A stretch of 64,000 bases of DNA, from contig OY762279.1 of assembly GCA_963665455.1 (NCBI GenBank), positions 2,790,001-2,854,000 on the forward strand. Reading direction: 5' to 3'. A model generated the notes under the pieces. The model was not told the DNA's origin. It saw only the letters and a program-made list of their open reading frames with translations, and made no database searches. Source of the stretch: VXNE01 sp963665455 (GTDB lineage: Bacteria; Pseudomonadota; Gammaproteobacteria; Pseudomonadales; Azotimanducaceae). The translations under genes were made by a program, and so were the position numbers. Below, piece after piece: positions 8,168 to 17,107 of the stretch (positions are counted from its first letter, which is position 1; each line of letters opens with the position of its first letter).

Positions 8168-9772
8168 TCACGCCCCCCACACGGTCACCGGGCGTCCGTC
8201 GAGGGACTCATCGCGCCGATAGAGCTTCTCCTCCCAAGGCTTCGACTCGTCCCGGTCGAAGATCACCAGATGCCCCGACTCGCCACGGCACTTGTCCATG
8301 TAGTCCAGCGTCTGCTCCACGCCCTCGCGGATCGTCGCGGCGATGCCCCCGCGCAGGATCTTGCACTCCACCACATGGCGGTGGGCCGGCGCGCCGGGCT
8401 CGACCACGCCCTCCGGCCGGGGCGGCCAGACGATGAGGAGGTCGGTGCGGCGGCGGCCCAGGGCGTACTCCCGCTCGATCCGCCCGCCGGCGTTGACGAT
8501 CCGGTGCAGGAACGCCTGCAACAGGAGCTGCGGACCCGCCTCCTTGTATTGGAAGCGCTCGATCCAGTGCTCCGAGTGCTCGCGGAAGAAGCCCTGGAAC
8601 CCCGTGAGCAGGCCGTCCATGTCGAGGTCGCCATCGGGCTTCACGTACCACTGCGTCTCGTGGAGGATCATGTCCTCCTCCGCGTACATGAGTTCTCGCG
8701 GGATCACCTCCCGGTAGATCGGGTTGGCGATGCGGCGCGGGCCGCGCCGCGCCAGCAGGCCGAGGTCCCGGACGTACTCCACGTCGTCCGGGCTTGCGGC
8801 GCCGCTCGCGGCGCCGCTCAGCACCGGCTCGATCACCCGCCGCACCCGCTCCTCCCGGAGCTGGTCCGCGAGCTTGTGCAGGTGGGTCTGGCGGGCTAGG
8901 ACGAGCGCCTCCCTGGCATCCATGACCGCCTCTTGGTCGATGGCGCGGGCGCGGTCCCGGCCGCCCTCGTTCTCGAAGCAGGCTTGGTCTGCCAGCGCGT
9001 TGACCAGCCACGGCTGTCCCCGGGACTGGTCCCACACCGCCGCAAGCGCGGCGTCGTTGAATGTCTGTCCGGTCTCCGCCGTGTGCTGGCCGAGCAGGGC
9101 GCGGATGTCGGCCTCGTCGAAATCGCCCAGCCGCAGCGACTTCGCCTTGATGTTGAAGGCGCTGCAGCCGGTGACGGTCTCGCCCCCCGACTCCGAGTGG
9201 ATGCGGTAGTCCCGCACGTCCCGGACGCCGCACAGGATCACGCTCTGGGGGAACGCCGTCGGACGCATGTCGTACCCCGCGCGCAGCTGGCGCAGGACGG
9301 AGATCAGCGCGTCTCCCATGAGCGTGTCGATCTCGTCGATCAGGAGCACGAGCGGTTTGGGGTCATTGAGCGACCACCGGGTCAACGCCCTCCGCAATGC
9401 GCCGTGCGGCCCTTCGGCCGTCAGGAAGGCTTCGAGATTCGTTTCGATGTAGTCGTCGCCCAGGGTGATGAGCGCACGGTCGGCAAGACCTCCGAGGACG
9501 GTCTGCATGGCGGCCTCCACGCTCCCGCGCGCCGTCTGTCCAGTCTCGACGTTCGTGTACACGCAGCGGTACTCGCCGCCCTTGTTCAGCAGGTCGCGCA
9601 GCGCTAGCAGCGCGGAGGTCTTCCCCGTTTGCCGCGGCGCATGGAGCACGAAGTAGCGCTGCCGCGCAATGAGACGCAGCACTTCGTCGAGGTCGAACCG
9701 CTGCAGCGGCGGAATGCAATAGTGGTCCTCGACAACCACCGGCCCGGTCGTGTTGAAGAAGCGCTCGGCCAT
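8168..9772 (-). CDS. AAA ATPase with C-terminal PD-(D/E)XK-like domain
   Basis: A 534-aa standalone protein. The N-terminal half is a STAND/AAA-like ATPase: Walker A APRQTGKTS (lysine 51), Walker B LVLLIDEID near 140, then a helical domain. The last 120 residues have the spacing of a PD-(D/E)XK nuclease core (YALGRRRTDLLI, then HVVECKI, giving D-ExK), as in predicted AAA-ATPase/nuclease proteins scattered through bacteria. Their roles are unproven, though defence or mobile-element functions are often suggested. It is not in an obvious operon: bfd lies downstream and cusA upstream with a 61-nt gap. Confidence 0.75.
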   Translation of the reverse strand: MAERFFNTTGPVVVEDHYCIPPLQRFDLDEVLRLIARQRYFVLHAPRQTGKTSALLALRDLLNKGGEYRCVYTNVETGQTARGSVEAAMQTVLGGLADRALITLGDDYIETNLEAFLTAEGPHGALRRALTRWSLNDPKPLVLLIDEIDTLMGDALISVLRQLRAGYDMRPTAFPQSVILCGVRDVRDYRIHSESGGETVTGCSAFNIKAKSLRLGDFDEADIRALLGQHTAETGQTFNDAALAAVWDQSRGQPWLVNALADQACFENEGGRDRARAIDQEAVMDAREALVLARQTHLHKLADQLREERVRRVIEPVLSGAASGAASPDDVEYVRDLGLLARRGPRRIANPIYREVIPRELMYAEEDMILHETQWYVKPDGDLDMDGLLTGFQGFFREHSEHWIERFQYKEAGPQLLLQAFLHRIVNAGGRIEREYALGRRRTDLLIVWPPRPEGVVEPGAPAHRHVVECKILRGGIAATIREGVEQTLDYMDKCRGESGHLVIFDRDESKPWEEKLYRRDESLDGRPVTVWGA

Positions 9773-9833
9773 CGGCGTGGTTTCGTTGGCGGGAGGGCTG
9801 CGTCATCGTAGCGCAATTCGGCCGGCGGGCGAT

Positions 9834-12800
9834 TCATGAGATAGGACGAGAGCGTCCCGACGCGGACAGGCCGCGCGCCTTCCAGAGGTAGTACGCCACG
9901 GGCAGCAGCACGAGCACGACCAGCCCGGAGGTGAGCACGCCGCCGACCAGTGGTGCCGCGATGCGCTTCATCACGTCCGCGCCGGCCCCGGTGCTCCACA
10001 TGATCGGCAGCAGGCCCACGGCATCGGTCGCGATGGTCATGAGGATTGGGCGCACCCGCTGCACGGTGCCGTCGCGGATGGCCCGGCCGAGGGCGGCGTG
10101 GTCGATGAGCAGGCCGCGCTCCCGGGACTCGCGTACCGATGCGTCCAGATAAAGCAGCAAGACGACCGCCGTCTCCGCATACAGCCCCGCGAGGGCCACC
10201 ACGCCCACCCAGACGGCGATGCTCAGGTGGTAGTCGAGGGCGTACAGCAGCCACACGGCACCGGTGAGGGCGAACGGAACCCCGGCCAGCACGAGCAGGG
10301 TGTCGCCGATCGACTTGCGGCTCACGTAGACGATCCCGGCGATGAGGAGGAGGGTGACGGGGATGAGGAGCGCGAGGCGTTGCTGCGCGCGCTGCATGTG
10401 TTCGTACTGGCCGCTGAAAGAGACGGTGTAGCCGGGCGGGAGGGCGACCCGCGACGCCACGGCACGGCGCGCCGCCTCGACGTAGGAGCCGATGTCGGTG
10501 TCGCGCAGGTCGATGTAGACCCATGCGTTCGGCCGTGCGCCCTCGCTCTTGATGCTCGGCGGACCGACGACGTAGTCGATGCGCGTCAGCCGGCCGAGGG
10601 GAATCTGCGGCCCGGCGGGCGTCGGTACGAGCACCCCGCGCAGGGCCGGCAGGTCGTCGCGCAACTCGCGGCTGTAGCGCAGGTTCACGGGGTAGCGTTC
10701 GAGGCCCTCCACCGTGGTGGTGACGTTCGTCCCGCCGATGGCCGTCTGGATCACGTCCTGCACGTCGCGCACGCTGAGTCCGTAGCGCGCGATGGCGTCC
10801 CGGTCGATGGTGAAGTCGAGGTAGTTGCCGCCGAGCACGCGCTCGGCGTAGGCGGCGCTCGTACCGGGCAACGCGCGCATCACGGCCTCGATCTCCCGCC
10901 CGAGCCGCTCGAGCTCCCCGAGGTCGGGCCCGGCGATCTTGATGCCGACCGGGGTCCGGATGCCGGTCGAGAGCATGTCGATGCGGGTCTTGATCGGCAT
11001 CGTCCAGGCGTTGGTGAGGCCCGGCACCCGGATCGCCGCGTCCATCTCCTCGATGAGCCGCTCCGGCGTCATTCCCGGTCGCCAGGCATCCCGGGGCTTG
11101 AGGCGGATCGTCGTCTCGATCATCGACAGCGGCGCGGGGTCCGTCGCGGTGTCCGCGCGCCCGATCTTGCCGAAGACATGCTCCACCTCCGGGAACGTGC
11201 GCAGGATGCGGTCGGTTTGTTGGAGCAATTCGCCGGCCTTCGTGATGGAGATGCCGGGCAGGGTCGTCGGCATGTAGAGGAGATCCCCCTCCCAGAGGCT
11301 CGGCATGAATTCCGAGCCGAGGCGTGCGAACGGCACGGCGGTGGCGGCGAGCGCGAGGACGGCGGCGGCAATGACGACCGTCCGGCGGCGCAGGACGGCA
11401 TCGAGGACGGGGCGGTAGATCCAGGTGAGTAGGCGGCTCACGGGGTGGCGTTCCATGGACCGTATCCGGCCGCGCAGGCAGTAGCCGACGAGCACGGGGA
11501 CGGTGGTGACGGCGAGCATCGCGGCTGCGGCCATGGCGTAGGTCTTGGTGAAGGCCAATGGCTTGAACAACCGACCTTCCTGGGCCTCGAGGGCGAACAG
11601 GGGCAGGAACGACACGGTGATGACGAGCAGGGCGAAGAAGAGGGTGGGGCCGACCTCCCGGGTCGCCTCCGCCACCACCTGCCAATGCGGGCGCCGCCCG
11701 CCGTCCCGCGCCAGGTGCTTGTGCGCGTTCTCGACCATCACGATGGCGGCGTCCACCATCGTCCCGATGGCGACCGCGATGCCGCCGAGGGACATGATGT
11801 TCACGTTGAGCCCCTGCGCGCCCATCAGGATGAACGCGCAGAGGATGCCCACGGGCAGGGTGACGACGGCAACGAGGGCGCTGCGCACGTGGAACAGGAA
11901 GAGCAGGCAGACGAGCCCGACGATGGTGAGTTGCTGCACGAGGCTGATGCCGAGGCTGTCGACGGTGCGCTCGATGAGGTCCGTCCGGTCGTAGGCCACC
12001 TCGACGGTCACGCCCTCGGGCAGGCTCGGGGAGATGGCCGCGAGCCGCGCCTTCACGTCGTCGATGACTTGCAGGGTGCCGGCCCCGTGCCGGACCACCA
12101 CGATCCCGCCCACGGCCTCGCCCTCGCCGTCCCACTCCGCAAGGCCCCGGCGCATCTCCGGCCCGACGCCTACCGTCGCGACGTCCTTGAGCAGGATCGG
12201 CGTGCCGGCCGCGTCGACGCCGAGGGCGATCCTCCGAATGTCCTCCGCCGATGCGAGATAGCCGCGCCCCCGGATCATGAACTCCTTCTCTCCCGCCTCC
12301 AGCAGCCGACCCCCCACGTCGCTGTTGCTGTTCTCGACCGCGCTGCGGATCCTTGCGATCGACATGCCGTAGGCGCGTAGGCGGTTGGGGTCCACGGTGA
12401 TTTGGTACTGCCGCACGAAGCCGCCGATGCTCGCCACCTCGGCCACGCCTGGAACGCTCGCCAGCTCGTACTTCAGGAACCAGTCCTGGAGGGAACGGAG
12501 CTCGCCGAGGTCGTGGCGGTCCGACCGGAGCGCATAGAGGAAGGCCCAGCCGACCCCGGTCGCGTCCGGCCCGAGGGTGGGCGTCACCCCCGTCGGCAAC
12601 GTGCGCGCCACGTTGCTCAACGTCTCCAGAACGCGGCTCCGGGCCCAGTAGAGGTCCGTGCCGTCCTCGAAGAGGACGTATACGAACGAGAGCCCGAAGT
12701 AGGAAAAGCCCCGCACGGTGCGGGCGAAGGGCACGCCGAGGAGCTGCGTGGTCAGTGGATACGTCACCTGGTCCTCGACGATGCGCGGTGCCTGGCCGGG

Positions 12801-12959
12801 ATACTCGGTGTAGACGATCACCTGCACGTCGGAGAGGTCCGGGATGGCGTCGAGGGGCGCACGCCACAGCGCCTGCATGCCCACGACGGCGACGATGAGC
12901 GTCGCGAGCACGACCACGATCCGGTTGCGGATCGACCAGCCGACGAGTCGTTCGAGCAT
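9834..12959 (-). CDS. cusA: Copper/silver efflux RND pump subunit CusA
   Basis: A 1041-aa inner-membrane RND transporter, the expected length. It keeps the three methionines known to bind Cu(I)/Ag(I) in E. coli CusA, in the contexts YMPTTLPG, LSMIETT and IDMLSTGIRTP, so monovalent copper/silver is more likely than zinc or cobalt. Twelve hydrophobic segments are arranged as in the heavy-metal efflux branch (HME-RND). It is the last gene of the cusC-cusB-cusA operon, starting 9 nt after the cusB stop. Confidence 0.93.
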   Translation of the reverse strand: MLERLVGWSIRNRIVVVLATLIVAVVGMQALWRAPLDAIPDLSDVQVIVYTEYPGQAPRIVEDQVTYPLTTQLLGVPFARTVRGFSYFGLSFVYVLFEDGTDLYWARSRVLETLSNVARTLPTGVTPTLGPDATGVGWAFLYALRSDRHDLGELRSLQDWFLKYELASVPGVAEVASIGGFVRQYQITVDPNRLRAYGMSIARIRSAVENSNSDVGGRLLEAGEKEFMIRGRGYLASAEDIRRIALGVDAAGTPILLKDVATVGVGPEMRRGLAEWDGEGEAVGGIVVVRHGAGTLQVIDDVKARLAAISPSLPEGVTVEVAYDRTDLIERTVDSLGISLVQQLTIVGLVCLLFLFHVRSALVAVVTLPVGILCAFILMGAQGLNVNIMSLGGIAVAIGTMVDAAIVMVENAHKHLARDGGRRPHWQVVAEATREVGPTLFFALLVITVSFLPLFALEAQEGRLFKPLAFTKTYAMAAAAMLAVTTVPVLVGYCLRGRIRSMERHPVSRLLTWIYRPVLDAVLRRRTVVIAAAVLALAATAVPFARLGSEFMPSLWEGDLLYMPTTLPGISITKAGELLQQTDRILRTFPEVEHVFGKIGRADTATDPAPLSMIETTIRLKPRDAWRPGMTPERLIEEMDAAIRVPGLTNAWTMPIKTRIDMLSTGIRTPVGIKIAGPDLGELERLGREIEAVMRALPGTSAAYAERVLGGNYLDFTIDRDAIARYGLSVRDVQDVIQTAIGGTNVTTTVEGLERYPVNLRYSRELRDDLPALRGVLVPTPAGPQIPLGRLTRIDYVVGPPSIKSEGARPNAWVYIDLRDTDIGSYVEAARRAVASRVALPPGYTVSFSGQYEHMQRAQQRLALLIPVTLLLIAGIVYVSRKSIGDTLLVLAGVPFALTGAVWLLYALDYHLSIAVWVGVVALAGLYAETAVVLLLYLDASVRESRERGLLIDHAALGRAIRDGTVQRVRPILMTIATDAVGLLPIMWSTGAGADVMKRIAAPLVGGVLTSGLVVLVLLPVAYYLWKARGLSASGRSRPIS

Positions 12960-12968
12960 CGTCGCCGC

Positions 12969-14321
12969 TCAGTGGTGCCGGTGGCCTGCCGGGGGCGCGT
13001 CGGACCCTAGCGGCGCCCCGCGTGGCTCCCCCCGAGAGAGTTGCGAGATGGCCGCCCGGAGATTGCTTTCGGAATCGATGAGGAACTGCGAGGACACCAC
13101 CACGCGCTCCCCGGCGGCGACGCCCGAAATGACCTCCTGCATTCCCCCTGCGGTCCGCCCGAGTTGCACCTCGCGCGGCTCGAACACCCGGCCGGGTCGC
13201 TCCACGATCACGACCGCGCGTTCGCCCGTGTGCAGGACCGACTCCGCGGGCACCAGCACCGTCTCGCGGTCGGCCTCGCGCTCCACCATGACGTCGACGT
13301 ACATCATCGGCCGCAGGGCGAGATCCTCGTTGGCGACCTCGACGAACGCCGTCAGGGCGCGCGTTTCCGGGTTCAGGGCGGAGCGGAAGAACAGGATCGT
13401 GCCGCTCCAGTCGCGGCCGGGGAAGGCATCGACCTCGATGGAAACGGGGCTGCCCTCGCGCACGTGGCGCAGGTCCTCCTCGTAGAATTCCGCCTGCGCC
13501 CAGAGCGTCGAGTGGTCGGCGATCTTGAGCACGGTCATGCCCGGGGCGAGCTGCATGCCCTCCAGCGAGTCGCCCATCTTCTCCACGATGAACCCGGCGG
13601 CCGGGGCGAAGAAGCGCACCGTGCGCGAAGCCTCCCCCGACTCCTCCAGCGCTCGAATCTGCGCTTCCGTCACGTCCCAGTACCGCAGGCGTTCCCGTGC
13701 CGCGTCGCGCAGGGACCGGGAGCGCTCGATGGCGTCGGCGTAGGCGCCGGTCCCCCGAAGCCGCTCCGCGTACTCCATCGCCGCCAGGTACTCGCGCTGG
13801 GTGGTGACGAGTTCCGGGCTGTAGATGTCGAACAGCACGTCCCCGGCCTCGACGTATTCGCCGACGTTGTTGACCCGGGCATGCTCGATCCAGCCGTGGA
13901 ACTTGGTATTGACGGAGACGAGCTTCTCCTCGTTGTGGGCCAGCACGCCCACCGTGCGGATGGCCACCGGCATCGCGCCGCGCACGGCGTCGGCCGTGCG
14001 CACGGCGAAGTTCTGCAGGAAGCCGGGGCTCACCCGCACGCCGTCCGGCGCGTTGGCCTCTGCGGCCTCGTCCGCGTAGACGGGCACGAGGTCCATCCCC
14101 ATCGGGGACTTGCCGGGCTGGCCCGAGCGATAGGAGGGATCCATCGGCGCGCGCCAGTAGAGAATCTTGCGCTCGTGCGCCGCGTTGCCGGGGATGTTGG
14201 CGGTGGCCCTGGGCGCGTCCAGGAATGTCCAGCCGAGCGGATTCCAGGCGAACAGCGCCGTTGCGGCGGTGCCGAGGAGCGCTCCGGTCACGAGGAACAC
14301 GAGGGGGCGCGGGCCGTTCAT
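12969..14321 (-). CDS. cusB: Efflux RND periplasmic adaptor CusB
   Basis: A 450-aa membrane-fusion protein linking CusA to the outer-membrane channel. It has an N-terminal signal/anchor (LVFLVTGALLGTAATALFAW). Residues 53-82 form a heavy-metal-binding domain (YWRAPMDP, GKSPMGMDLVPVY) with the Met residues CusB uses to hand over Cu(I). Barrel-sandwich and beta-barrel segments and a hairpin rich in Arg, Glu and Ala follow. The C-terminus is His-rich (AGHRHH), perhaps another metal site. The start overlaps the cusC stop by 4 nt (ATGA). Confidence 0.92.
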   Translation of the reverse strand: MNGPRPLVFLVTGALLGTAATALFAWNPLGWTFLDAPRATANIPGNAAHERKILYWRAPMDPSYRSGQPGKSPMGMDLVPVYADEAAEANAPDGVRVSPGFLQNFAVRTADAVRGAMPVAIRTVGVLAHNEEKLVSVNTKFHGWIEHARVNNVGEYVEAGDVLFDIYSPELVTTQREYLAAMEYAERLRGTGAYADAIERSRSLRDAARERLRYWDVTEAQIRALEESGEASRTVRFFAPAAGFIVEKMGDSLEGMQLAPGMTVLKIADHSTLWAQAEFYEEDLRHVREGSPVSIEVDAFPGRDWSGTILFFRSALNPETRALTAFVEVANEDLALRPMMYVDVMVEREADRETVLVPAESVLHTGERAVVIVERPGRVFEPREVQLGRTAGGMQEVISGVAAGERVVVSSQFLIDSESNLRAAISQLSRGEPRGAPLGSDAPPAGHRHH

Positions 14322-15661
14322 CGGAGCCCCTCCGGGAACGCCGTGCCGACGGCGCGTTCCATGTCCGCGAGCCCCTGCATGTAGTCGGACTCGAGCCGTG
14401 CCAGGTCGAGCCGCGCGCCGAGCAGCATCTCTTCGCTGTCGAGGAGTTCGAGGACGTCGACCGTGCCCGCGGAGTACGCCGCCTCCGCCGAGCGCAGTGC
14501 CTGTTCCGCCTGGGGCACGAGGGCGCGTTCGAGGAGACGGATGCGCCGCTCGATCATAGACAAGCGCGCACCAGCGGCGCGCACCGCACCGTCGACATCG
14601 TTGACGACACCGCGGAAGGCCGCGCCGGCGGCGTCCAGCCGCGCCACCGCCTCACGCACCCCGGCCCGGTACTTCGCCCGCCCGAGCGGCAGCCGGACGC
14701 CGAGGCTGACGCTGAACTGATCCTCGCCGTTGTCCCCCGGCGGGGCCAGCCGGCCGGCGCGGTCGCGGCGGTCGCCAACGGGATTCCAGGCGGCCCCGAG
14801 GACCAGATCCGGCCAAGGTTCCTTGCGGGCCAGCCGCAGGTGGCCCCTTTCCGCGTCCATACGCAGGCGCGCGGCGCGGATGTCGGGATGATGTGCGCGG
14901 GCCAACTCGTGCAGCCGCGCTCCGTCGATGTCGGCCCGCGGGCGGGCGAGGAGGCGCATTGGGGACACCGCCTCGTCGTTGGGTCGGTCGCGCAGCGCGT
15001 TCAGGCGGGCTTCGACCGCCACCCGCTCCTGCATCAGGGCATCGCGGCGCGAAAGGATGCGGGTGATTTCGGCCTGCAACTTGACGACCGACTGCTGCAG
15101 CCCGACTCCTTGCGAGTATCGTGCCTTGGCGAGGGTTTCGTAGAGACGCAGCAGTTCCTCCTCTTGGTCGGCGATGGCGACCGCGCGATCCAGGTAGACC
15201 AGCTCGTAGTAGGCCACCTTGACTTCCCGAACGACCGCGGCCCGATGCGTTGCGGCGGTCGCTTCGCGCACGGTGGCCTCGGTGCGCGCCACGGCGCCTC
15301 GGTCGGCACGCTTGCCGAACCACGGCACCGCCTGCTGCACGGCGATGCCGCCGCGTTGCGGGCCGACGCGGGTCTCCGGCGGGCGGCCGTGCATGGTCAG
15401 GGACAGGGTCGGATCGGGCAGTGCGGTGACCTGCGCGATCCGGTGCCGCGCTGCGGTGGTGTCGAGCCGGGCTTCCCGGATGCGGGGATTGCGCTCCAGC
15501 GCCTCGGCGAGGAAGGTGGCCAGCGTCGGGTCCCCGTGGTCGGCGAAGTCCAAACCGAGCTCTTGGGTGTGCGATGGCCGCTCTCCAGGGTCGGCGGCGG
15601 CGCTTGGGGGCGCAAGGAGCAGTCCGGCCGACAGGCAGGCGGCTGCTTGGGCGATGTGCAT
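14318..15661 (-). CDS. cusC: TolC-family outer-membrane channel of the Cus system
   Basis: A 447-aa outer-membrane efflux protein with a Sec signal peptide (AACLSAGLLLAPPSAAA) and the duplicated helical pattern of the TolC/OEP family (ALERNPRIREARLDTTAARHR near residue 55, and a second repeat near 230). No lipobox cysteine is seen, unlike E. coli CusC. First of three coupled efflux genes. The name follows the operon partners; the sequence alone would only support 'TolC-like'. Confidence 0.85.
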   Translation of the reverse strand: MHIAQAAACLSAGLLLAPPSAAADPGERPSHTQELGLDFADHGDPTLATFLAEALERNPRIREARLDTTAARHRIAQVTALPDPTLSLTMHGRPPETRVGPQRGGIAVQQAVPWFGKRADRGAVARTEATVREATAATHRAAVVREVKVAYYELVYLDRAVAIADQEEELLRLYETLAKARYSQGVGLQQSVVKLQAEITRILSRRDALMQERVAVEARLNALRDRPNDEAVSPMRLLARPRADIDGARLHELARAHHPDIRAARLRMDAERGHLRLARKEPWPDLVLGAAWNPVGDRRDRAGRLAPPGDNGEDQFSVSLGVRLPLGRAKYRAGVREAVARLDAAGAAFRGVVNDVDGAVRAAGARLSMIERRIRLLERALVPQAEQALRSAEAAYSAGTVDVLELLDSEEMLLGARLDLARLESDYMQGLADMERAVGTAFPEGLR

Positions 15662-15685
15662 GGTCTCTCTCCCGAACGGTGGGCG

Positions 15686-15703
15686 ACGCCGCGAGGGCGG
15701 CGT
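15686..15703 (-). other. Hairpin between the His/Cys-rich gene and cusC
   Basis: A perfect 7-bp inverted repeat (acgccgc, loop gagg, gcggcgt) lies 25 nt before cusC in the leader shared with the upstream small gene. There is no T-run, so it could attenuate or stabilise message between the two genes. Confidence 0.4.
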
Positions 15704-15725
15704 GACGCGGTGCGCTCGGAGAGAG

Positions 15726-16115
15726 CTAATTCAGTAGGCGGTCGAACCGGCGCACGGGCGTGTCCGCCGCGCGCGCGACGTGGGGAATGGGCGGGGAGTG
15801 GTTCCTCGGAGGGGGGAGGGGCGTCGCCGCGCGGACGCCATGCAAGGCCGCCTCCACGGCATCGTCCGATGGTCCCGAGGGTGCTTCGGCCACCTGCGGC
15901 CCCCTATCGGGAGGGAGGCCGTCGAGGGTGCAGTCGGCTTGACAGTCGGCGCGTTCGCAATCGGCGGACGCCGGGGCGTCGTGGTCGTGGTGGGCCACGT
16001 GCGTGGCGGCCGGCGACCCCAAGGCCGGAGACGGGAGTGCGCACGCGCAGGCGACACCGCCCCAAGTGACGGCGGCGGCCAGCAACGGCGCAAGCAGGCA
16101 CGTCCTCCGATCCAT
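15726..16115 (-). CDS. Small secreted His/Cys-rich protein upstream of cusCBA
   Basis: A 129-aa protein with a Sec signal peptide (LLAPLLAAAVTWGGVACACA). The mature start has a His cluster (THVAHHDHD, positions 39-46) and three closely spaced cysteines (CERADCQADC, 53-62), an evident soft-metal binding patch. The remainder is Pro/Arg-rich and looks unstructured. It precedes cusC on the same strand with a 64-nt gap, so it is probably a periplasmic copper binder or chaperone for the pump, a place E. coli fills with CusF, to which it shows no resemblance. The start at 16115 (MDRRTC) was preferred to an in-frame one at 16151 because it places the signal peptide at the N-terminus. Confidence 0.6.
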   Translation of the reverse strand: MDRRTCLLAPLLAAAVTWGGVACACALPSPALGSPAATHVAHHDHDAPASADCERADCQADCTLDGLPPDRGPQVAEAPSGPSDDAVEAALHGVRAATPLPPPRNHSPPIPHVARAADTPVRRFDRLLN

Positions 16116-16211
16116 GGACACTCCCATACGCCCCGCCGCAAGGCGCGTCAAGCCCCTTTGCCTTGAGCCACAAGCCGGCCCCGCCGCTCCGCCGACCGCT
16201 TCACGATCCCC

Positions 16212-16230
16212 GTATGAGAATCATTTTCAT
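16212..16230. promoter_or_regulatory. Candidate Fur box before bacterioferritin
   Basis: The stretch gtatgagaatcattttcat closely resembles the Fur palindrome (AATGATTCTCAT on the complement). It sits in the 192-nt divergent gap between the His/Cys-rich copper gene and bfr, 22 nt upstream of the predicted bfr -35 element. Fur could therefore affect either direction. Confidence 0.6.
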
Positions 16231-16251
16231 TTATTTTTCAATAACTTGCGT

Positions 16252-16280
16252 TTGACGTGGGGTACTTCAGGACGCATACT
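16252..16280 (+). promoter_or_regulatory. Candidate sigma70 promoter of bfr
   Basis: TTGACG (16252) and CATACT (16275) with 17-bp spacing, ending 27 nt before the bfr ATG; a good ribosome site AAGGAG follows at 16296. Called by eye. Confidence 0.5.
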
Positions 16281-16307
16281 CGCGCCATCTGACCCAAGGA
16301 GAGCCCC

Positions 16308-16778
16308 ATGAAGCCGCAGGATCCAAAGATCATCGAACACCTGAACCGCGCGCTGAAGAATGAGCTTACGGCGATCAACCAGTACTTCCTGCACGCGAAG
16401 ATGCTCACCGACTGGGGCATGGGCGAGCTCGGCGAGCACGAGCGCAAGGAGTCCTTCGACGAGATGCGCCACGCCGACCGCCTCATCGAGCGCATCCTGT
16501 TCCTCGATGGCCTGCCGAACCTGCAGGAGTTGGGCAAGCTCATGATCGGGGAGGACGTCAAGGAGATTCTCGAATGCGACCTCGCCCTCGAGACCGCGGC
16601 GATGCCGGTGCTCCGGGAAGCCGTCGCGTATTCGGAGTCCGTCGCGGACTACGTGAGCCGGGAGATCTTCGAGGACATCCTCGAATCCGAGGAAGAGCAC
16701 GTGGACTGGCTGGAAACGCAGCTCGGGCTCATCGAGAAGACGGGCATCCAGAACTACGTGCAGTCCGCCATGAGCTGA
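16308..16778 (+). CDS. bfr: Bacterioferritin
   Basis: A 156-aa haem-containing ferritin that oxidises Fe(II) and stores iron as a 24-mer shell. All ferroxidase ligands are present, one residue later than in E. coli: E19, E52, H55, E95, E128 and H131. The haem-axial Met53 is in DEMRHAD, so this is a true haem-binding Bfr and not a DNA-protecting Dps. Ribosome site AAGGAG lies six bases before the ATG. Single gene, followed at once by a palindromic repeat. Its reductase partner bfd is at 7893. Confidence 0.96.
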   Translation: MKPQDPKIIEHLNRALKNELTAINQYFLHAKMLTDWGMGELGEHERKESFDEMRHADRLIERILFLDGLPNLQELGKLMIGEDVKEILECDLALETAAMPVLREAVAYSESVADYVSREIFEDILESEEEHVDWLETQLGLIEKTGIQNYVQSAMS

Positions 16779-16796
16779 CGCGACCAAAGGAGGTCG

Positions 16797-16954
16797 CTAG
16801 GGAAGGTCTGAACAAGACCTTCCCTAGTGCGGCACAGGGATGTGCCGCCAGATTCGATGGCGTAAGCCATTGAATCTGTGGAGCAAGTCGAAACCGCGCT
16901 TTTGGCTTGCGACCTGAACAAGTCCATGGACGGACTTGTTCAGAGGTTCCCTAG
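16797..16954 (+). repeat. Structured MITE-like repeat, copy A (158 bp)
   Basis: The element is bounded by short terminal inverted repeats (CTAGGGAA ... TTCCCTAG) and made almost wholly of consecutive hairpins: ggaaggtct/agaccttcc, gcggcaca/tgtgccgc, attcgatggc/gccattgaat, gcaag/cttgc arms and tgaacaagtcc/ggacttgttca. Copy C at 39664 has exactly the same length and I see only two differing bases. There is no coding capacity. The region from bfr (16778) to 17107 holds nothing else apart from the fragment at 16951. Confidence 0.85.
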
Positions 16955-16967
16955 GGAAGGTCTGATT
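16951..16967 (+). repeat. Fragment of a second repeat copy abutting copy A
   Basis: Directly at the end of copy A the sequence restarts (ctagggaaggtctgatt) like the left end of copy B at 39379, then stops matching. The two share the terminal CTAG, suggesting nested or tandem insertion followed by deletion. Confidence 0.55.
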
Positions 16968-17107
16968 AACCCAGATGCCGGCGCTGTTGTACATGGACGC
17001 CAGGCCGCGTCCTCGGGGTTGCCAGCCACGAACAATCCCTCTATCCTGCGCTATACAGAAACTGTGACGACACCTTCTTGAGAGTGGCGCTGACGAGATC
17101 TGACGAG

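Noticed and set aside
16878..17081. Open frame within repeat copy A (and its equivalent at 39745).
   Set aside because: It is the translation of a hairpin repeat (MEQ..ETALLACDLNKSMDGLV) and is not conserved as protein between copies B and D.
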